A stretch of 64,000 bases of DNA from Staphylotrichum longicolle (GCA_019096155.1 JAHCVI010000002.1:1178001-1242000); one strand, 5' to 3'. Counted from the first letter of the stretch, positions 22,462-34,352 are shown. A program made the numbers and translations. Notes: generated by a model not told the origin, from the letters alone.

Positions 22462-23222
22462 TCAATACAAGCCAAAACTGCAATCATACAACAACAACCC
22501 CATCTCTTTTCTGTCCCACCCCCCTACTCCCCCTTCTTTTACCCTCCCCTCCCCTCCCCTCCCCTTTGTATCCTTCTTCCCCTCCCAAACCTCCCTCACC
22601 TGATCCGCAATCAGCCCGCCATACCCCTTCCCGCTCTCCAGCGCCCTGCGCTCTCTTCGAGCCGCCTCTCCTTCCACCCCTCCTTCTCCCCGCCCATCCA
22701 CACCCTCTCCCACAGCCCCTTGCTCTCGCCCTCCCCGCGGGGCACGTACGCCCTCCCCTCGGCCTCGGCCCTCCTCTTCCGCTCCGCCTCCATCAGCGCC
22801 TTGTTCCGCGCCGCCCGCTCCGTCGGCAGCGCGCCGAGGAAACCCCCAGCCCCTACTTCCTCCTTCTTCTTCCTCTCCGCCTCCTTCTCCTCTTCAGACT
22901 TGGGCGCGATGCCCAGCAGGGAGCCCCACCGCTCCGCCGACCGCGCCGTGACCGACTTGCCCGTGTAGTCGGTGGCGAGGGTGTCGACGGCCCAGACGGC
23001 GCCGCCGCCGAGGATGAGGTTCTGCAGGAGCGACTTGCCGCGCCCGCCGCGGGCCGGGAGGAGGAGGGCGATGGGACAGAGCACGGCCATGGCCAGGGCC
23101 GCGTTGTGGGTGATGGGGTTCGGGGTGGGGAGCGGCGGCGTGGTGGTGGCTTCGGCGGGGGGCTGTGGTGGTGGTGGTTGTTGCTGCTGCCCCGAGGGGG
23201 ATGGTGATGGTGAGGACGACAT
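22462..23222 (-). CDS. Small fungal membrane protein (annotated in fungi as rhomboid-family membrane protein)
   Basis: Starts MSSSPSPSPSG at 23222, with a Pro/Gln-rich head, then NPITHNAALAMAVLCPIALLLPARG (hydrophobic segment) and LGGGAVWAVDTLATDYTGKS (second hydrophobic segment). A charged coiled-coil tail (ERAARNKALMEAERKRRAEAEG) leads to the end block SGKGYGGLIADQVREVWEG. This order matches a conserved fungal family with no rhomboid catalytic residues; its function is unknown to me. The frame shifts once near 22650-22665; one missing G in GAGAG(G)CGC joins KERRLEE to RRALESGKGYG. Unshifted, the ORF would stop at 22611. The C-terminus beyond VWEG is low complexity and its exact end is uncertain. 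Confidence 0.7.
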
Positions 23223-23702
23223 CCTGTGCGGGCTCCTTTTTTTGGAGGGGGTTGGGAGGCAGAGGTGTGAGATAAAGTGTGTTGTTTAGGCCGGGGTTGG
23301 TAGCTTGTAGCGGCAATAGCGTTGGCGTAGCAGGACGGTGGTGGTGGTGGGAGTGATTTGAAGCTTGGTGAGAGGTCGGCTGAGAACGGGAAAAAGGTTG
23401 CAGGGATTCTGGGGAGCTGCTTATCGATAAGCTAGCATGTTCTGCTTGGGCGAGCCAAAGTGACCTGGAACCCCTGAGCACTATCAACAAACAGCAGACA
23501 GCTGGCCAAACTCTTCAATGCAATTCTGCAAATTCAACAACAAATAGCACCAGGGTATCCGTCATAACTAGACGCCGACATCCCTCTAGTCCCACCCACG
23601 CCGGTCATTACACCCGTGCGCCAAACAATGCCGCCCCAGCCCCAAGGGAACCATATGCCTCTTTGATAGCAAGTCCGAGATATCCCACATCCTTTTAAAC
23701 CC
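23223..23702. other. Intergenic, tandem minus-strand genes
   Basis: Between MAU2's stop and the start of the small membrane protein. No gene or motif recognised apart from GTG/GGT-rich low-complexity sequence near 23325-23350. Confidence 0.45.
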
Positions 23703-26620
23703 TCAAACCTGTGTCTTTGCAAACGCCTCATTCGCCAATCTCACACCCGCCTCATGCGTCGCCTTGGCCTCCGCCAGCGCGCCCTGCATCTCGAACGACT
23801 GCGCCAGCATGCCGTCCGCGACGCTCATCCACAGCACGTTCCCGCTCTTCCTGGCCTGCGCCGACCCTGCCTTGGCGCTCTTGAGCGCCTGCTCGCCGAC
23901 GACGTTCTCAAACAGCCGGCAGCGCATAATGTTGAGCGCGATCGACAGGTACTGCGTGTTGCTCGTCTGCTGCGCGCCGCTCAGCGACTGCTGGATGTGC
24001 CGCTTGACCTGGTTGATGGAGAGCGGCGGGTTCATGCGGATCGACGAGAGCACGAGGTTGTAGACGGTGCGGATCTCCTGATCCGGATTGTCCTCACAGA
24101 TCGGACGCAGGAGGTCGACCAGCTCTGTCATCTCGGCGTCGTCTGTTTGTGACGGCTCCTGCATGATCCAGAGACGGTTGAGCGCGGCGAGTATGGCGAG
24201 TTCCGCCTCGATGCGGCTGCCGTTGGGTTTCGGCGCGCCGCTCCGGTCCATCTCGAACTTTGGGTCTTTCCAGATTTCTGTCGCCTTGTCGAGCGCTGCT
24301 GTTCCTTGATGAAGAACGCCTTCCAGGTACAAAGTCAAAACATCAAGAAATCCCGACTGCGGCTGGTTTTCTTCAACCGTTTGCAGACACGCCTTGACCT
24401 TTGCCCAGTCCGACAGAGTAGAAGCCTGAAGCCCGGTAAGAATATGTGCATAGCAGGCCAGCTCTCGCGCCCAGCCCGCCTGCTTCAGCGCTTCTGGGAG
24501 GCTTTGTGGTGAGGATACAGGCTTGCTCTCTGTTGTCGGGTCAGTATACGCATGTCTCGACGAGTAGTATCGTCTCACCTTCCAGCAACCTAACCGCTTC
24601 CCCCCACATGCTCGAGCTGCGACCGGGGGTCGAGGCTCTGTAATGGGCCACGATGCCGTTGAACACATACCTAGCAAACTCGTTAGAGACTTGCGTTACA
24701 GCCGAGGAACAAACACAACTCACGCTAGTGCGAAAGCCTCCTGCTTTCCCAACGTTGACAACACCAAATAGTCCACAGCATCGTCACCGGGACGCAGAAC
24801 CGCTCTTGTGTCAGTGCTGACGATTTGCGGCGCGTTCTGCATCCGGTTGATAGGCAGAAGCATCTCGCCCGACTGCGAGGACCAGTCTTGCGATTGTTTT
24901 AGCTCTTCCAGTCTCTTCTGGAGCGCGCCGAGTTTCTGTGCCGATATTTGATGGGTTTTCTGATGGATGCTACAAGCCAAATCCAGCAGCAGTAGCAATA
25001 CATCGGTTTGCGGAGTGCGGATGGAGTCGTCCAGCTGCAGCTTGGACGCTTGGGCGATACACATCTGCACGCGGGTGGCCCAATCGTCCTTCATGGTGCT
25101 AAGGTGGGCCAGGCCCTCCAGCAGCATGGCCATGACAAAGATGCCCCGATCTCCACGCTGGTTCGCGATGCCGGCGATCTTGCGCAGATTTTCCAGCGCT
25201 TGGTTGTCGGCGGCTGTTCCGGACTGGAGGTGGAACGCGGCTTTCAGAAAACGAAATGCGTAGATCCAGGGCACATGTTTGTATCTGGAGAATGTCAATA
25301 AACACTGGGGGGCAATAGGGCTCGGGAGACAGACGTTGTGCAATCCGCGATATGGCTTTCAATCGATTTGAACGCCGCTTTTTGGTTCCGCTGGAAGAGA
25401 GTCTTCATGAGCAAAAATTGCGAGCTGTATTTAAGGTCCAGGAATCGGTGCTAGGTCCCAAGTCAGTGAGTCGGTCTGCTCCCGAGTTGAGCGGTGGGTT
25501 AACTTACCTTTTCGCACACCGAAATACCCCTCGTCAACGTCGTCTCGGCCTCGGTGATGTTCGTCGTCTCTTGGATGAGTACGCCAGTATAGCGTAGGCA
25601 TAACCTGGCCTCAAGGCGCGGCCACAGCTTGTTCGACTTGAGCGCAACGTCCAGACACCCTAGACCTGTTGCCACCAGTTTGTGATGCTCCGCGACCTGG
25701 CCCGCAGTCATGGACCCGGCAACCTGCTGAGCCATCGCGTTGGCCTTCTCCAAGCAGTCCTCCGCCACATGCAGCAGAAGTGGCAGCGTCTCGACATGGC
25801 TGGAGGCCTGAGGCGTGGCAGGCGATTTTGTGACTCCAGCGCTCGAGCTTGGCCGTCTCGGCTCCCTCGCGAGTAGTTTCGGCGTGCCTCGGGATGGCGG
25901 GCGCATCTCTTCCAGCTTCGGGCTCGCCTTCACAGCCATCGGTTGGGGCGCTTGCGGCTGGGCTGCGCGGGGCAGCTGGGGGCTCATCGCAGGGGCAGGT
26001 CGGGGTTGAGGTGCCGAGAAGACGTTGGTCGGCGGTCTCGGAGCTGGGGCCTGCTGGAGAAACGACGGGTCGACGAACTGCATAGGGGCAGCCATGCTCG
26101 CAGACATCGGAGCCGGCGCGGAGACAGGCTGAGGAGCCGGCGCTAACTGGGGAGCCGGCGCGGGCACTGGTACGGGTGCTGGTGCGGGTGCCGGCGCGGG
26201 TGCCAGTGCGGGTACTGGGACGGGTTGGTGGTAGGCGCCATTGTAGTTTGGATACGGGTGTTGCGGTGCGCTGCTGGGGTAGAACTGCGCATGCTGAGGT
26301 ACGTATCCGGGATGGACATATTGCACGTGTTGTTGATGTTGATAGTGCTGATTGCCGCTGGGATATGGGTTCGCGTGTTGCTGTTGCGGGTGCTGTTGCG
26401 GGTGCTGTTGCGGGTACTGCTGCGGGTGTGGTAGAAGTGGTGGTGCATGGGCGTGGGAATGCGGATGTGAATGCTGGTGCGGATGCGGATGGGGGCCAGG
26501 CTGGAGCGGCGGCAGGTGCTGGTGATTGAGTTGTTGCACTGGGTACGAGTGCTGGAATGGGTGTTGCTGCTGCTGCTGCTGCTGCTGGCCGTGTCTGCCG
26601 TACGCCTCCCCCGGCGGCAT
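23703..26620 (-). CDS. MAU2: Cohesin loading factor MAU2/SCC4
   Basis: TPR-like partner of Scc2/NIPBL that loads cohesin on chromosomes. A long Gln/His/Pro-rich disordered head (polyQ encoded at 26564-26587) precedes the helical MAU2 domain. Blocks: TLPLLLHVAEDCLEKANAMA, LGCLDVALKSNKLWPRLEAR, LRYTGVLIQETTNITEAETT, YKHVPWIYAFRFLKAAFHLQ, YVFNGIVAHYR, and the C-terminal LSIALNIMRCRLFENVVGEQA with KSGNVLWMSVADGMLAQSFE. Four short introns: 25451-25507, 25285-25334 (GTCTGT donor), 24671-24723 and 24530-24578. All joins keep frame, giving 902 aa from ATG 26620. An in-frame ATG at 26695 would add 25 residues; 26620 (MPPGEAYGRHG) is preferred by resemblance to relatives, with modest certainty. No frame breaks. 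Confidence 0.92.
26564..26587. repeat. (TGC)n repeat encoding polyglutamine in MAU2
   Basis: Tandem TGC triplets on the plus strand, read on the minus strand as a pure CAG-coded glutamine run close to the MAU2 N-terminus. Confidence 0.8.
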
Positions 26621-27556
26621 CCTGTCCGAGGGCCAAGTAATGTCCCGAATTTGTCGGATCAGCCCGGCCGCGAGCGAGAAGAAGGCCGGAGGCATGGATG
26701 GAGATGGAGTCGAGGAAATTCGCGGGCCAAATAGTCAATTCCGTTAGGACACGCGCCGTCGCGGCACGGCGCAGCACATGAGCCCACTTTCAGCCTGCAT
26801 GCAGTGAAGCCGGGGGAAGGGCGCCCATGCCCCATGCGCCACGAGCCTTCCCATAGCCTGGTCTGTGCGCAAACTTGAATGGGTCTGTCTGTCTCAAATC
26901 GATGGAATTTGTGTTTCTTGGCAGAAGCGGGCCGTCGGCGGACCGGTCATGACGGCACCGACCCTGGCCTCCGACCCTGCCCCACCAGCGCCGAAGGTGC
27001 CTCGGCAGGCGCAAGTTCGCGAAACGATTTGACCAGGGCGGTCACCCATCTGGAGAGGTAGCGTCACAGTCTCTTCATTCTGCTTCCTTCTGCTCGGCGT
27101 CTTTCGGGCGTTTGGTGTGGCGTTCTGCCTGTGCTGTTTATAGATTTGACATCCCCATCGACCTGGAATCGTGGGTTCTGTTGCTTCCCTCTCGTGTACC
27201 TGATTCCGTTCCTTTTCTTCCACTGCCAGTCTTGCCGTTTCGGGATTCTTTCCCTTCTTGCATTGTTTCAGCAAGGGCCATCAGTACGGACTCCACAAGT
27301 ACCTTCTTGGCTCACTCCGGCGATCTCATCGAACTCGAATCCCGATCCGCTGTCCGACTAAACTTTATATTTCCCCTCGATCCCTAGTTCCACCCTGTCG
27401 GTTCCCGGACCCCTTCATTGCTCGCCTCGCCTCGTGTCTCTACCTCGATTTGGACAGACGTCCCCGGCTTGCCGTCATCTCACCACCACCTCTCAACTCA
27501 CCAACACGCTGTCTCGTCTCGCCGCCTTCCGGGCGAGCAGTCGCCTGTTCAGAGCC
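26621..27556. other. Divergent promoter region MAU2/hydrolase
   Basis: No coding signal recognised. CT-rich sequence over the last 450 bp before the hydrolase start suits a long pyrimidine-rich fungal leader. Confidence 0.5.
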
Positions 27557-29147
27557 ATGGACTGGTTTGGCCGTGCCAAGATCGCTTTCACCCACGCTGC
27601 CACGCCGTTGCCGTTGCAAAACAAGGATGGCTCTGCCACGGACTTGCTGAAGGTCTGCGAAGCGAGCACTCCGCCATGCCAGCTCAATCCCCTCCTCTTC
27701 AACGGCAACATCCAGACCATGTGGACTGCCGTCAAGGAACATGGCCCGCCCATCTACTACCGCCGGAGGATATTTGACGCCGACCACAAGACTTACAAGG
27801 GCACCTTCACCGTCGATTTTGCGGTAAATCCACACCAGGATGTCGACGAGTCGTTACCACCGAGGACCGCGTTCTTTTCCGAGGAGGAATTTGAGAAGAT
27901 TGGATCTGACGACAGCAGACCCATGCTGATCGTGCTCCATGGGTTGTCTGGCGGCTCGCACGAGATTTACCTTCGTCACGCCATCGCGCCTCTGGTCATG
28001 AACGGGGGAAACTGGGATGTTTGTGTCGTGAACGCGCGCGGGTGCGCCCACAGCAAGGTGACGAGCGGGGTTCTCTTCAACGCGAGGGCGACTTGGGATG
28101 TTCGGCAGGTTTGTTGCCTCTCGTTTACTCCTAGTCTGGAACTTGAAGGCTGACGTGACAGGTCGTGAACTGGGCAAGACGGACATACCCCAACCGACCC
28201 CTCTTTGGCCTCGGGTTCTCGCTGGGAGCGAATATTATGACCAACGTAGGTTCTCAGTAAAAACAAGGTCATGCCACACTCTGCTAACACACTTGGTAGT
28301 ATGTGGGTGAAGAGGGGGCGAATTGCCCGCTCAAAGGTGCCATCTCTGTGGGCAACCCCTTCGATCTGGAGGTGTCCAACAAAGCTCTGCAGCGAACACT
28401 GCTGGGGAAACAAGTCTACTCTCGGGTCATGGGGAGTAAGTCACATCGACATGATGGTACATTGAAGCGCGCTTCTAACACGGGTAAACAGCAAACATGA
28501 AGAGGCTCATCAACACCCACAAGGATGCAGTCCTGAAGCACACCAATTTGGACTTCGATCGGATACAGAACGTAACATACCTGCACGAGTTTGACCGCGA
28601 GGTCCAGTAAGTCTCAGCCCAACCCTCTCTACGCAACAGCAGTGGGCTAACCGTCGGGAAGGACGGTGACATGGGGATATCCCACCGAAAACGCCTACTA
28701 CCGCGATGCTTCGTCCTCGGACGCGGTGCTGGCAATCAAGATTCCGTTCCTCGCCATCTCGGCACTAGATGATCCGGTTTGTATCACGCTTCCCCGACCT
28801 TGGATAAGTCCTAACCTGTCTGCAGATTGCGGTGTACGACGCGATTCCGTTTCAAGAGTTTACTCAAAACCCCTATACGGTGCTCCTCACAACCTCACTG
28901 GGCGGGCACCTCTCGTGGTTTGAGATTGGCGGCGGAAGATGGCACGCTCGACCGGTATGCGACCTCCCCTCTGCTCTCACACTTGGCCTAAACTGACGTG
29001 GATCAGATTTGCAATTTTTTGAATCGCATGGCCACCGAGATCGATCTTGATGCCATTACCCCCAACGCCGACGGGGCAGCGCTCAAGACTCAGTTTGTGA
29101 CGGAATTCGACCCTGTGAGGCGCAAATTGCGGGTTCTTGACACTTGA
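27557..29147 (+). CDS. Alpha/beta hydrolase, YheT/Eeb1-Eht1 type
   Basis: Serine hydrolase of the family that includes yeast medium-chain fatty-acid ethyl ester synthase/esterases (Eeb1, Eht1) and bacterial YheT. Blocks: LNPLLFNGNIQTMWTAVKE, HGLSGGSHEIYLRH (oxyanion region), VVNARGCAHSKVTSGVLFNA, nucleophile elbow GFSLGAN (Ser), acid in FLAISALDDP (Asp), His in TSLGGHLSWFE. Six introns (28109-28161, 28246-28299, 28436-28491, 28607-28661, 28777-28825, 28955-29006), all with good signals. 423 aa with no frame break. The substrate is not readable from sequence: an ester/acyltransferase role on medium-chain acyl groups is family knowledge, not shown here. No signal peptide or membrane anchor is visible. 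Confidence 0.9.
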
Positions 29148-29522
29148 AGCTTCTGGAAGCAGTAAACAGTGACATAAAGGCCGGGTGTTTCGGAATAGAC
29201 TAGACTCGGTCGGTGTTGGTAGACAACATGTAGAATCTGTATTTTAGAAGCAATCATTGAATTTGAAGATTTAACGGGAGGCCACGCGGGGCTTTGACAT
29301 TGCCTCTTGACCACTGTATTAGGCCCGCACCTCTGTGTTTATATACCCCTGAAACGGCTGTATATCGACAGTAGGTTCACCGTCACACAACCTCCCTGTC
29401 TGGTATCTCAGCCCGAACCGACAATCCCAATTTTGGCCCCTCTCAAACCAACGCCAGACGCCCGCCATGCAGATGAATGACCCCTATCAAAACAAAACAA
29501 CAATCCCAACACGCTCGCCGCA
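29148..29522. other. Convergent intergenic region
   Basis: 3' flanks of the hydrolase (+) and LOC1 (-). AT-richer than its surroundings. Nothing else recognised. Confidence 0.5.
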
Positions 29523-30214
29523 TCACTCGGCCGCGAAAGAAACCCTCTTCTTCTTTGGCTTGGCGGCCTTCGTCCCGGTCGACGCGTACGACTTGACGTT
29601 CTCCGCCTCGTCCTCCTGGTCGCGCTTCCCACCGGCCCGCTTCCGCTTCCGCCGCAGCACCTCCTTGGTGTCCTCCAGCTTGGCCTTGCGCTCGGCCTCC
29701 TTCTTGTCCGCCTCGACCCGCCGCGCCTCGCGGATCTCCTCCATCTGCCGCGCCCGCATCATCTTGGACTCGATCTGCCCTTCCTTTTCGGCCTGCACGA
29801 GCGCGAGGATGGTCGTCATGCTTTCCTGTAGACGGGGCATGCAGGTTAGGATAGGTGCGAAAAGGAGGGGGTAAAGTGTGCGGGAAGGAGGAGAGTACGC
29901 ACTCTGTCGTCGACAAACACCTTGCCCTTCTTCTTTCCCTTCGGCTTGGTCACGCCCACGGGGGTGATCATGTTCAACTCTGGGATCCCGAGTTCCTTTT
30001 CCGTGTAGACGCGCTTCTTCTTCCGCTTATCGAGGCCAGCCAGATTGGGCCGCCCCTTGACTTGGGTTGCCGGGGCTTTCGTCTTGGGGCCGGATTTGCC
30101 TTTGGGTTTGGAGACGCCGTCCGAGGAGGATCGCTTGGGACCTCCTTTGCCACCGCCTGCGGCGCCGGACTTGCTGCCGGCGTGCTTGTTTTTTATTGTG
30201 CGTGTGGGTGCCAT
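29523..30214 (-). CDS. LOC1: 60S ribosomal subunit assembly/export protein LOC1
   Basis: Nucleolar RNA-binding factor for 60S assembly, in yeast also involved in ASH1 mRNA localisation. 204 aa, strongly basic: [17 protein letters not shown], Lys/Gly/Ser-rich segment, then the family core [20 protein letters not shown] with [20 protein letters not shown]. After one intron (29826-29902, GTGCGT...CAG) comes [36 protein letters not shown] and a Lys/Arg tail ending [11 protein letters not shown]. Both exons join in frame. Divergent from HIS3 with 353 bp between start codons. Confidence 0.88.
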
Positions 30215-30567
30215 TGTTCGGGGTTGCTGCTGGCGGGAGTCGGACGATAGCGTTGATGGTGCAGAGTCGCTCTCAAGGAAACCTGGCTCCGTCCACTCTC
30301 CAGACCTCAAAAATTTCGGGGACAGTTGCTTATCGGGGCGGTTATCGAGCTGCAAGGTGGGGCTGCCAGGGGTGCGTGTTCCCGGCAGGCAACGAGCGCG
30401 GGGTTGCAATTGATCAGATCTTCCAAGGTGGTCCCCGCCGATCACGGTGATGGCAGCCCAAAATTTACTGGAGACGAAACTCGGCATCTGCGACAGTTGA
30501 ACACCGACCAGACCCTGTCCGTCAGCTCACACCCTACGCTGTCGAGAATATACACAAAATATCCGTC
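30215..30567. promoter_or_regulatory. Bidirectional promoter LOC1/HIS3
   Basis: 353 bp lie between the two divergent start codons, so both promoters must sit here or overlap. I searched by eye for the Gcn4/CPC1 site TGASTCA, expected for a histidine gene, and did not find a perfect copy. Only partial GAGTC cores occur. Confidence 0.6.
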
Positions 30568-31334
30568 ATGAGCCCCTCCGAGCCTGCCACGCGGTGGGCA
30601 GCCTTTGCGCGCGACACCAACGAGACCAAGATCCAGATCGCCCTCAACCTCGATGGCGGCGCATTCCCCCCAGACACCGATGCCCGCCTGCAAGTAAGCG
30701 GCGCCGACAGCCACGCTTCCCAGTCGAGCAAGTCGCAAACAATCAGCATCAACACGGGCATCGGCTTCCTCGACCACATGCTGCACGCCCTGGCGAAGCA
30801 CGCCGGCTGGAGTCTTGCCCTGGCCTGCAAGGGCGACTTGCACAGTCAGTTTGCCCCTCTCAAACATAATTTCTCAGCGTCCGTCCCCAAATCTAACTCT
30901 CATCCTCTCCCCGCTGCACAGTCGACGACCACCACACCGCCGAAGACGTCTGCATTGCGCTGGGCTACGCCTTTGCGCGCGCGCTCGGCACGCCCACGGG
31001 CCTGGCCCGGTTCGGGTACGCCTACGCCCCGCTCGACGAGGCCCTCAGCCGCGCCGTCGTCGACCTTTCGAACCGCCCGTACAGCGTCGTCGACCTGGGC
31101 CTGCGGCGCGAGAAGATTGGCGACCTCAGCACCGAGATGATCCCGCACTGCCTGCAGAGCTTCGCGCAGGCCGCCCGCGTCACGCTGCACGTCGACTGCC
31201 TGCGGGGCGACAACGACCACCACCGGGCCGAGAGCGCGTTCAAGGCGCTCGCGGTCGCGGTCAGGCAGGCGACGAGCCGGGTCGCGGGGCGGGAAGGGGA
31301 GGTGCCGAGTACGAAGGGGACGTTGAGCGTGTAG
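30568..31334 (+). CDS. HIS3: Imidazoleglycerol-phosphate dehydratase
   Basis: Sixth step of histidine synthesis: dehydrates imidazole-glycerol phosphate to imidazole-acetol phosphate, using Mn-binding His clusters. Metal/active-site blocks are visible: [15 protein letters not shown] (first half), [15 protein letters not shown] (after the intron) and [15 protein letters not shown] (C-terminal repeat), plus [20 protein letters not shown]. One intron, 30845-30921 (GTCAGT donor, CACAG acceptor), splits the Ile codon just before DDHHT. 229 aa, the normal length for a stand-alone fungal enzyme. No frame break. Confidence 0.96.
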
Positions 31335-32172
31335 GAGGTTGCGTGGCTGAGGGGTTGGGATGGGGTTTGGATATGGGAAGAGTTTTAGAGATTTTGTGTT
31401 TTGGGAATGATTTGAAAGGGCTTGTGTTAACTACATGAGTTTGTCGGCTTGGTCTCACTTCCAGACCAGCATTTGCGAGCGCCAAGAAGCTGTCAAAGAG
31501 CCATTGTGAGGATTTTTGCGGAATAGATGAAAATACATGGTCAAACTCCCTATGTACTGAAGTTATGCTCGAAATGAGTAAAAAAAGATAGTTCTCAACT
31601 GTTGGTTTTGTCGGCTCCTTGATTTCACAGTGATACCTCAGTCGCTTCGTCTGCACCTCGATGTGTCCCAAGCTTGGCCCCACAATATTGGCATGACATG
31701 TTGTTACCAGTCCCCAAACTGCCGGGAGCTCCCAAAAACGGGTTCATCTGAACTCTCAGTATCTACCATTCAGTCTACGGATATATGACGCACTCAAAGG
31801 CAACCTGATTGTTCTTCTCCACACTTTTCATTCGCTCCTCTCGTTCAGTCAAGAGGCGCCGAAAGACTTGATAAAAGACCTGCCTGACAGACGGGATCCA
31901 ATCCTCGGTGACAAAACACCGAGATATCCCGAGCCGAGCAGCTCAAGTTTGTCCCGTCCTGTTGCGCCGGCGGGTCCGAGATCTGCATCTTACCGACCCT
32001 ACGGAACGGCCCGCGACGCACCACGACGCTTGTTAGTCCGCCCAACAACAGACACACTCGTCGTCCCAATCCCAACCAGCCTGAGCAGCCCTTAGAACAA
32101 CCTACCTTGACATCCTGTCTCTCCGCCACTGCCCTCTGTCCCAGCAAAGAAGGGGGAGGGAACAAGGAAAGG
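31335..32172. other. Intergenic 0.8 kb
   Basis: Tandem plus-strand neighbours. No gene or RNA recognised. The last 80 bp are the likely leader of the following small gene. Confidence 0.45.
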
Positions 32173-32625
32173 ATGCCCTCTGCCAACGACACGAAACACG
32201 AGGAGGCCGTCGACGCCTCCTGGGAAGCCACGCGCGGCGCGGTCTCGGGCGCCATCAAATGGGGCATCGGCACCGCCCTGCTCGGCGGCGTGGGGTACAT
32301 GGTGTCGCCGCTGTACCGGGGGTTGACGATCCAGTTCAAAGTGTGCGTTCCCCCCCAAGTTCGTCCTAAAACTCATTTTCAGTTTTGTTCTTTGTTGTGG
32401 TTATTCGCTTGCCGAGTTGGGGGTGCATGTGTACGGGCGCTTATTTGGCTGTTTGCTTTGTGCAGATACCTTCAGATGTCGGGGATGGTGCTGGGGAGCA
32501 TGCTTGAGGCGGACCACAGGTTACGGCAGTACGAGGCGCGGATGAGGGTGCAGAGGCGGCTGGCGAGGGAGCAGGCGTATTGGCAGAGCTTTGAAAGGGA
32601 GTTTGGGAAGGATGAGGATGAGTAG
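32173..32625 (+). CDS. Small conserved fungal membrane protein
   Basis: 109 aa from two exons (intron 32343-32465, GTGCGT...GCAG, splitting a Val codon). N-terminus MPSANDTKHEEAVDASWEAT, then a glycine-rich hydrophobic segment (AIKWGIGTALLGGVGYMVSP), then YRGLTIQFKVYLQMSGMVLG (second weakly hydrophobic stretch), ending in a basic/acidic helix with RRLAREQAYWQSFEREFG. The double glycine-rich hairpin followed by a charged tail resembles small mitochondrial inner-membrane proteins of the HIG1 kind, but I cannot assign it firmly. Conserved-looking, in-frame splicing supports a real gene. Confidence 0.7.
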   Translation: MPSANDTKHEEAVDASWEATRGAVSGAIKWGIGTALLGGVGYMVSPLYRGLTIQFKVCVPPQVRPKTHFQFCSLLWLFACRVGGACVRALIWLFALCRYLQMSGMVLGSMLEADHRLRQYEARMRVQRRLAREQAYWQSFEREFGKDEDE

Positions 32626-32784
32626 AAAGGGTGGTGGCAGGGTGGGATAGGCCCAGACAGGGCGTGTATTATAGGGTTCGGCCAGTTGTATATATCTCCC
32701 CCATTTGAATTCAAGCTCAGTTTAAAGTGGCCGGCTGCATTGGGTATCTTTTTGTTTGTTTGCTCGTCTCGTCTATCTAGCCCG

Positions 32785-33972
32785 TCATTTCTTGGGCAGC
32801 TCAAACTTCTTCGGGTCCATATTCAGCTTGCACAGCCGCGCGACGCACCCGCTCAGCTGCAGCAGCGTCTGCACGCCTTCCAGGATCTTCATGTGTGTGA
32901 ACCCAATCTCCTTGATGAACTCGAGCTTGGCGTGCTCGCTCAGCGTGGGGATCGTCTTGGTCACCCGAAACATGGTGCTGATGATGTCGTGGCTCGAGTA
33001 ACCCAGGTCCCACAGCTCGCGCAGCGTGTCGAGCGCCGAGTCGACGTTGCCCTCGTAGCACGCCTTGAGCATCGCCTGCACCTTGATCGGGTGCGGCGAG
33101 TCGACCACCTTGAAGACGTTGTCACCCGACACGAAACCGAAGCCGGCAAAGGTCGACTGCAGGTTGTTGATGGCCTGCCGCATGTCGCCCTCGGCGCTGA
33201 AGACGAGCGCCGCGAGCCCGTCGTCGCTATACTCGACCTTCTCGGCCTCGATGATCTGCAGCAGCCTCTTCACCACCTGGGCGTCGGTCAGCTTGGCGTA
33301 CCGCAGGATGGCGCAGCGGGACTGGAGCGGCTCGATGATCTTGTTGGACTGGTTGCATGCAAAGGCGAAGCGCGTCGTGTTGGAGTAGATCTCCATCGTC
33401 CGGCGGAGGGCCTGCTGCGCGCCCGAGGTCATGCTGTCGGCTTCGTCGAGGATCACAATCTTGTGCCGCCCCGCGGGGAGTGTGACTTTTTTCTGGGCGA
33501 AGCCCTTGATACGTTGCCGGACCACCTCGATGCCTGTGATCGAGAACTGTTAGTGTCGCTGTCGCCGGTGGTGCAGAAAGGATAAAGAGGGCTGACCTCG
33601 CTCGTCACTGGCATTTAGTTCTAAGACCGCCTCCTTGTATGAATCGCCGAGTAGTTGCCTCGCCAGAGCCAGAACGCTGGTCGTCTTGCCGATGCCCGGC
33701 ATGCCCGAGATGATGACATGGGGCATGTTGCCATCTCGGGCGATGATCTTTAGCCGCTCGATCGTCTCCGTGTTGCCCACAATATCATCGAGGAAAACGG
33801 GTCTGTACTTTTCTACCCTAAATCGGGTGTCAACAAATCTACTTTTCCGGGCGAAAAACGATGGGTAACCTACCATGGCAGCTCGTAGGTGGCACTCCCG
33901 TTCGAGTTCGTGAGTGCCTTGTGGGCGGCCGTTGATGACTTGCCCGCGTCGTGCGCCCAGTGAGAGCGTCAT
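32785..33972 (-). CDS. RFC4: Replication factor C subunit 4 (human RFC2 type)
   Basis: AAA+ clamp-loader small subunit that loads PCNA during DNA replication and repair. [20 protein letters not shown], Walker [30 protein letters not shown], Walker [26 protein letters not shown], sensor/arginine-finger block [29 protein letters not shown], and collar-domain [17 protein letters not shown]. Introns 33818-33873 and 33534-33596 are clear. The N-terminal 100 nt are out of frame: ATG 33972 reads [10 protein letters not shown], whereas the conserved stretch [20 protein letters not shown] that continues into YELPW is in another frame. The summed exons (1,069 nt) leave a remainder of one, so an indel near 33930-33945 or an unseen upstream exon is needed. 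About 356 aa. Confidence 0.93.
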
Positions 33973-34352
33973 TGCGGCTGATTGATGTAATGTGCACGGA
34001 GTGTCGGAGTGTGGGAGTGTAGAATTGAGCGGCGAGAAGGAAGTTGCAAGCGTGGTTGTCACCTCTGTCGGCTTGCAGTTAACGTTGATCGACGCGCGTC
34101 GAGTCGCGTTGGGCGATTTAAAGTGGTTTCGTGAATTCCATCTCAACCCTAACCCTTCACCAAGCAGCTGTGCACTCCCAGGAAACCCCTGAGGTACAGT
34201 TTGATAAATGTGACTGGGAGGTTGACTACCTAACATTCAAGGGAGTAAATTGTTATTGAGAAAGTCTGTAGTAATGTTCTTGTCTAACTGTCTATCCTCA
34301 TTGCACATGCACTATCACTTACAACCTGACAACCCGACCACCCGACCACCCC
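33973..34352. other. Intergenic RFC4-ARG7
   Basis: Tandem minus-strand spacing of 380 bp. It should hold the RFC4 promoter and the ARG7 terminator. No motif claimed. Confidence 0.45.
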
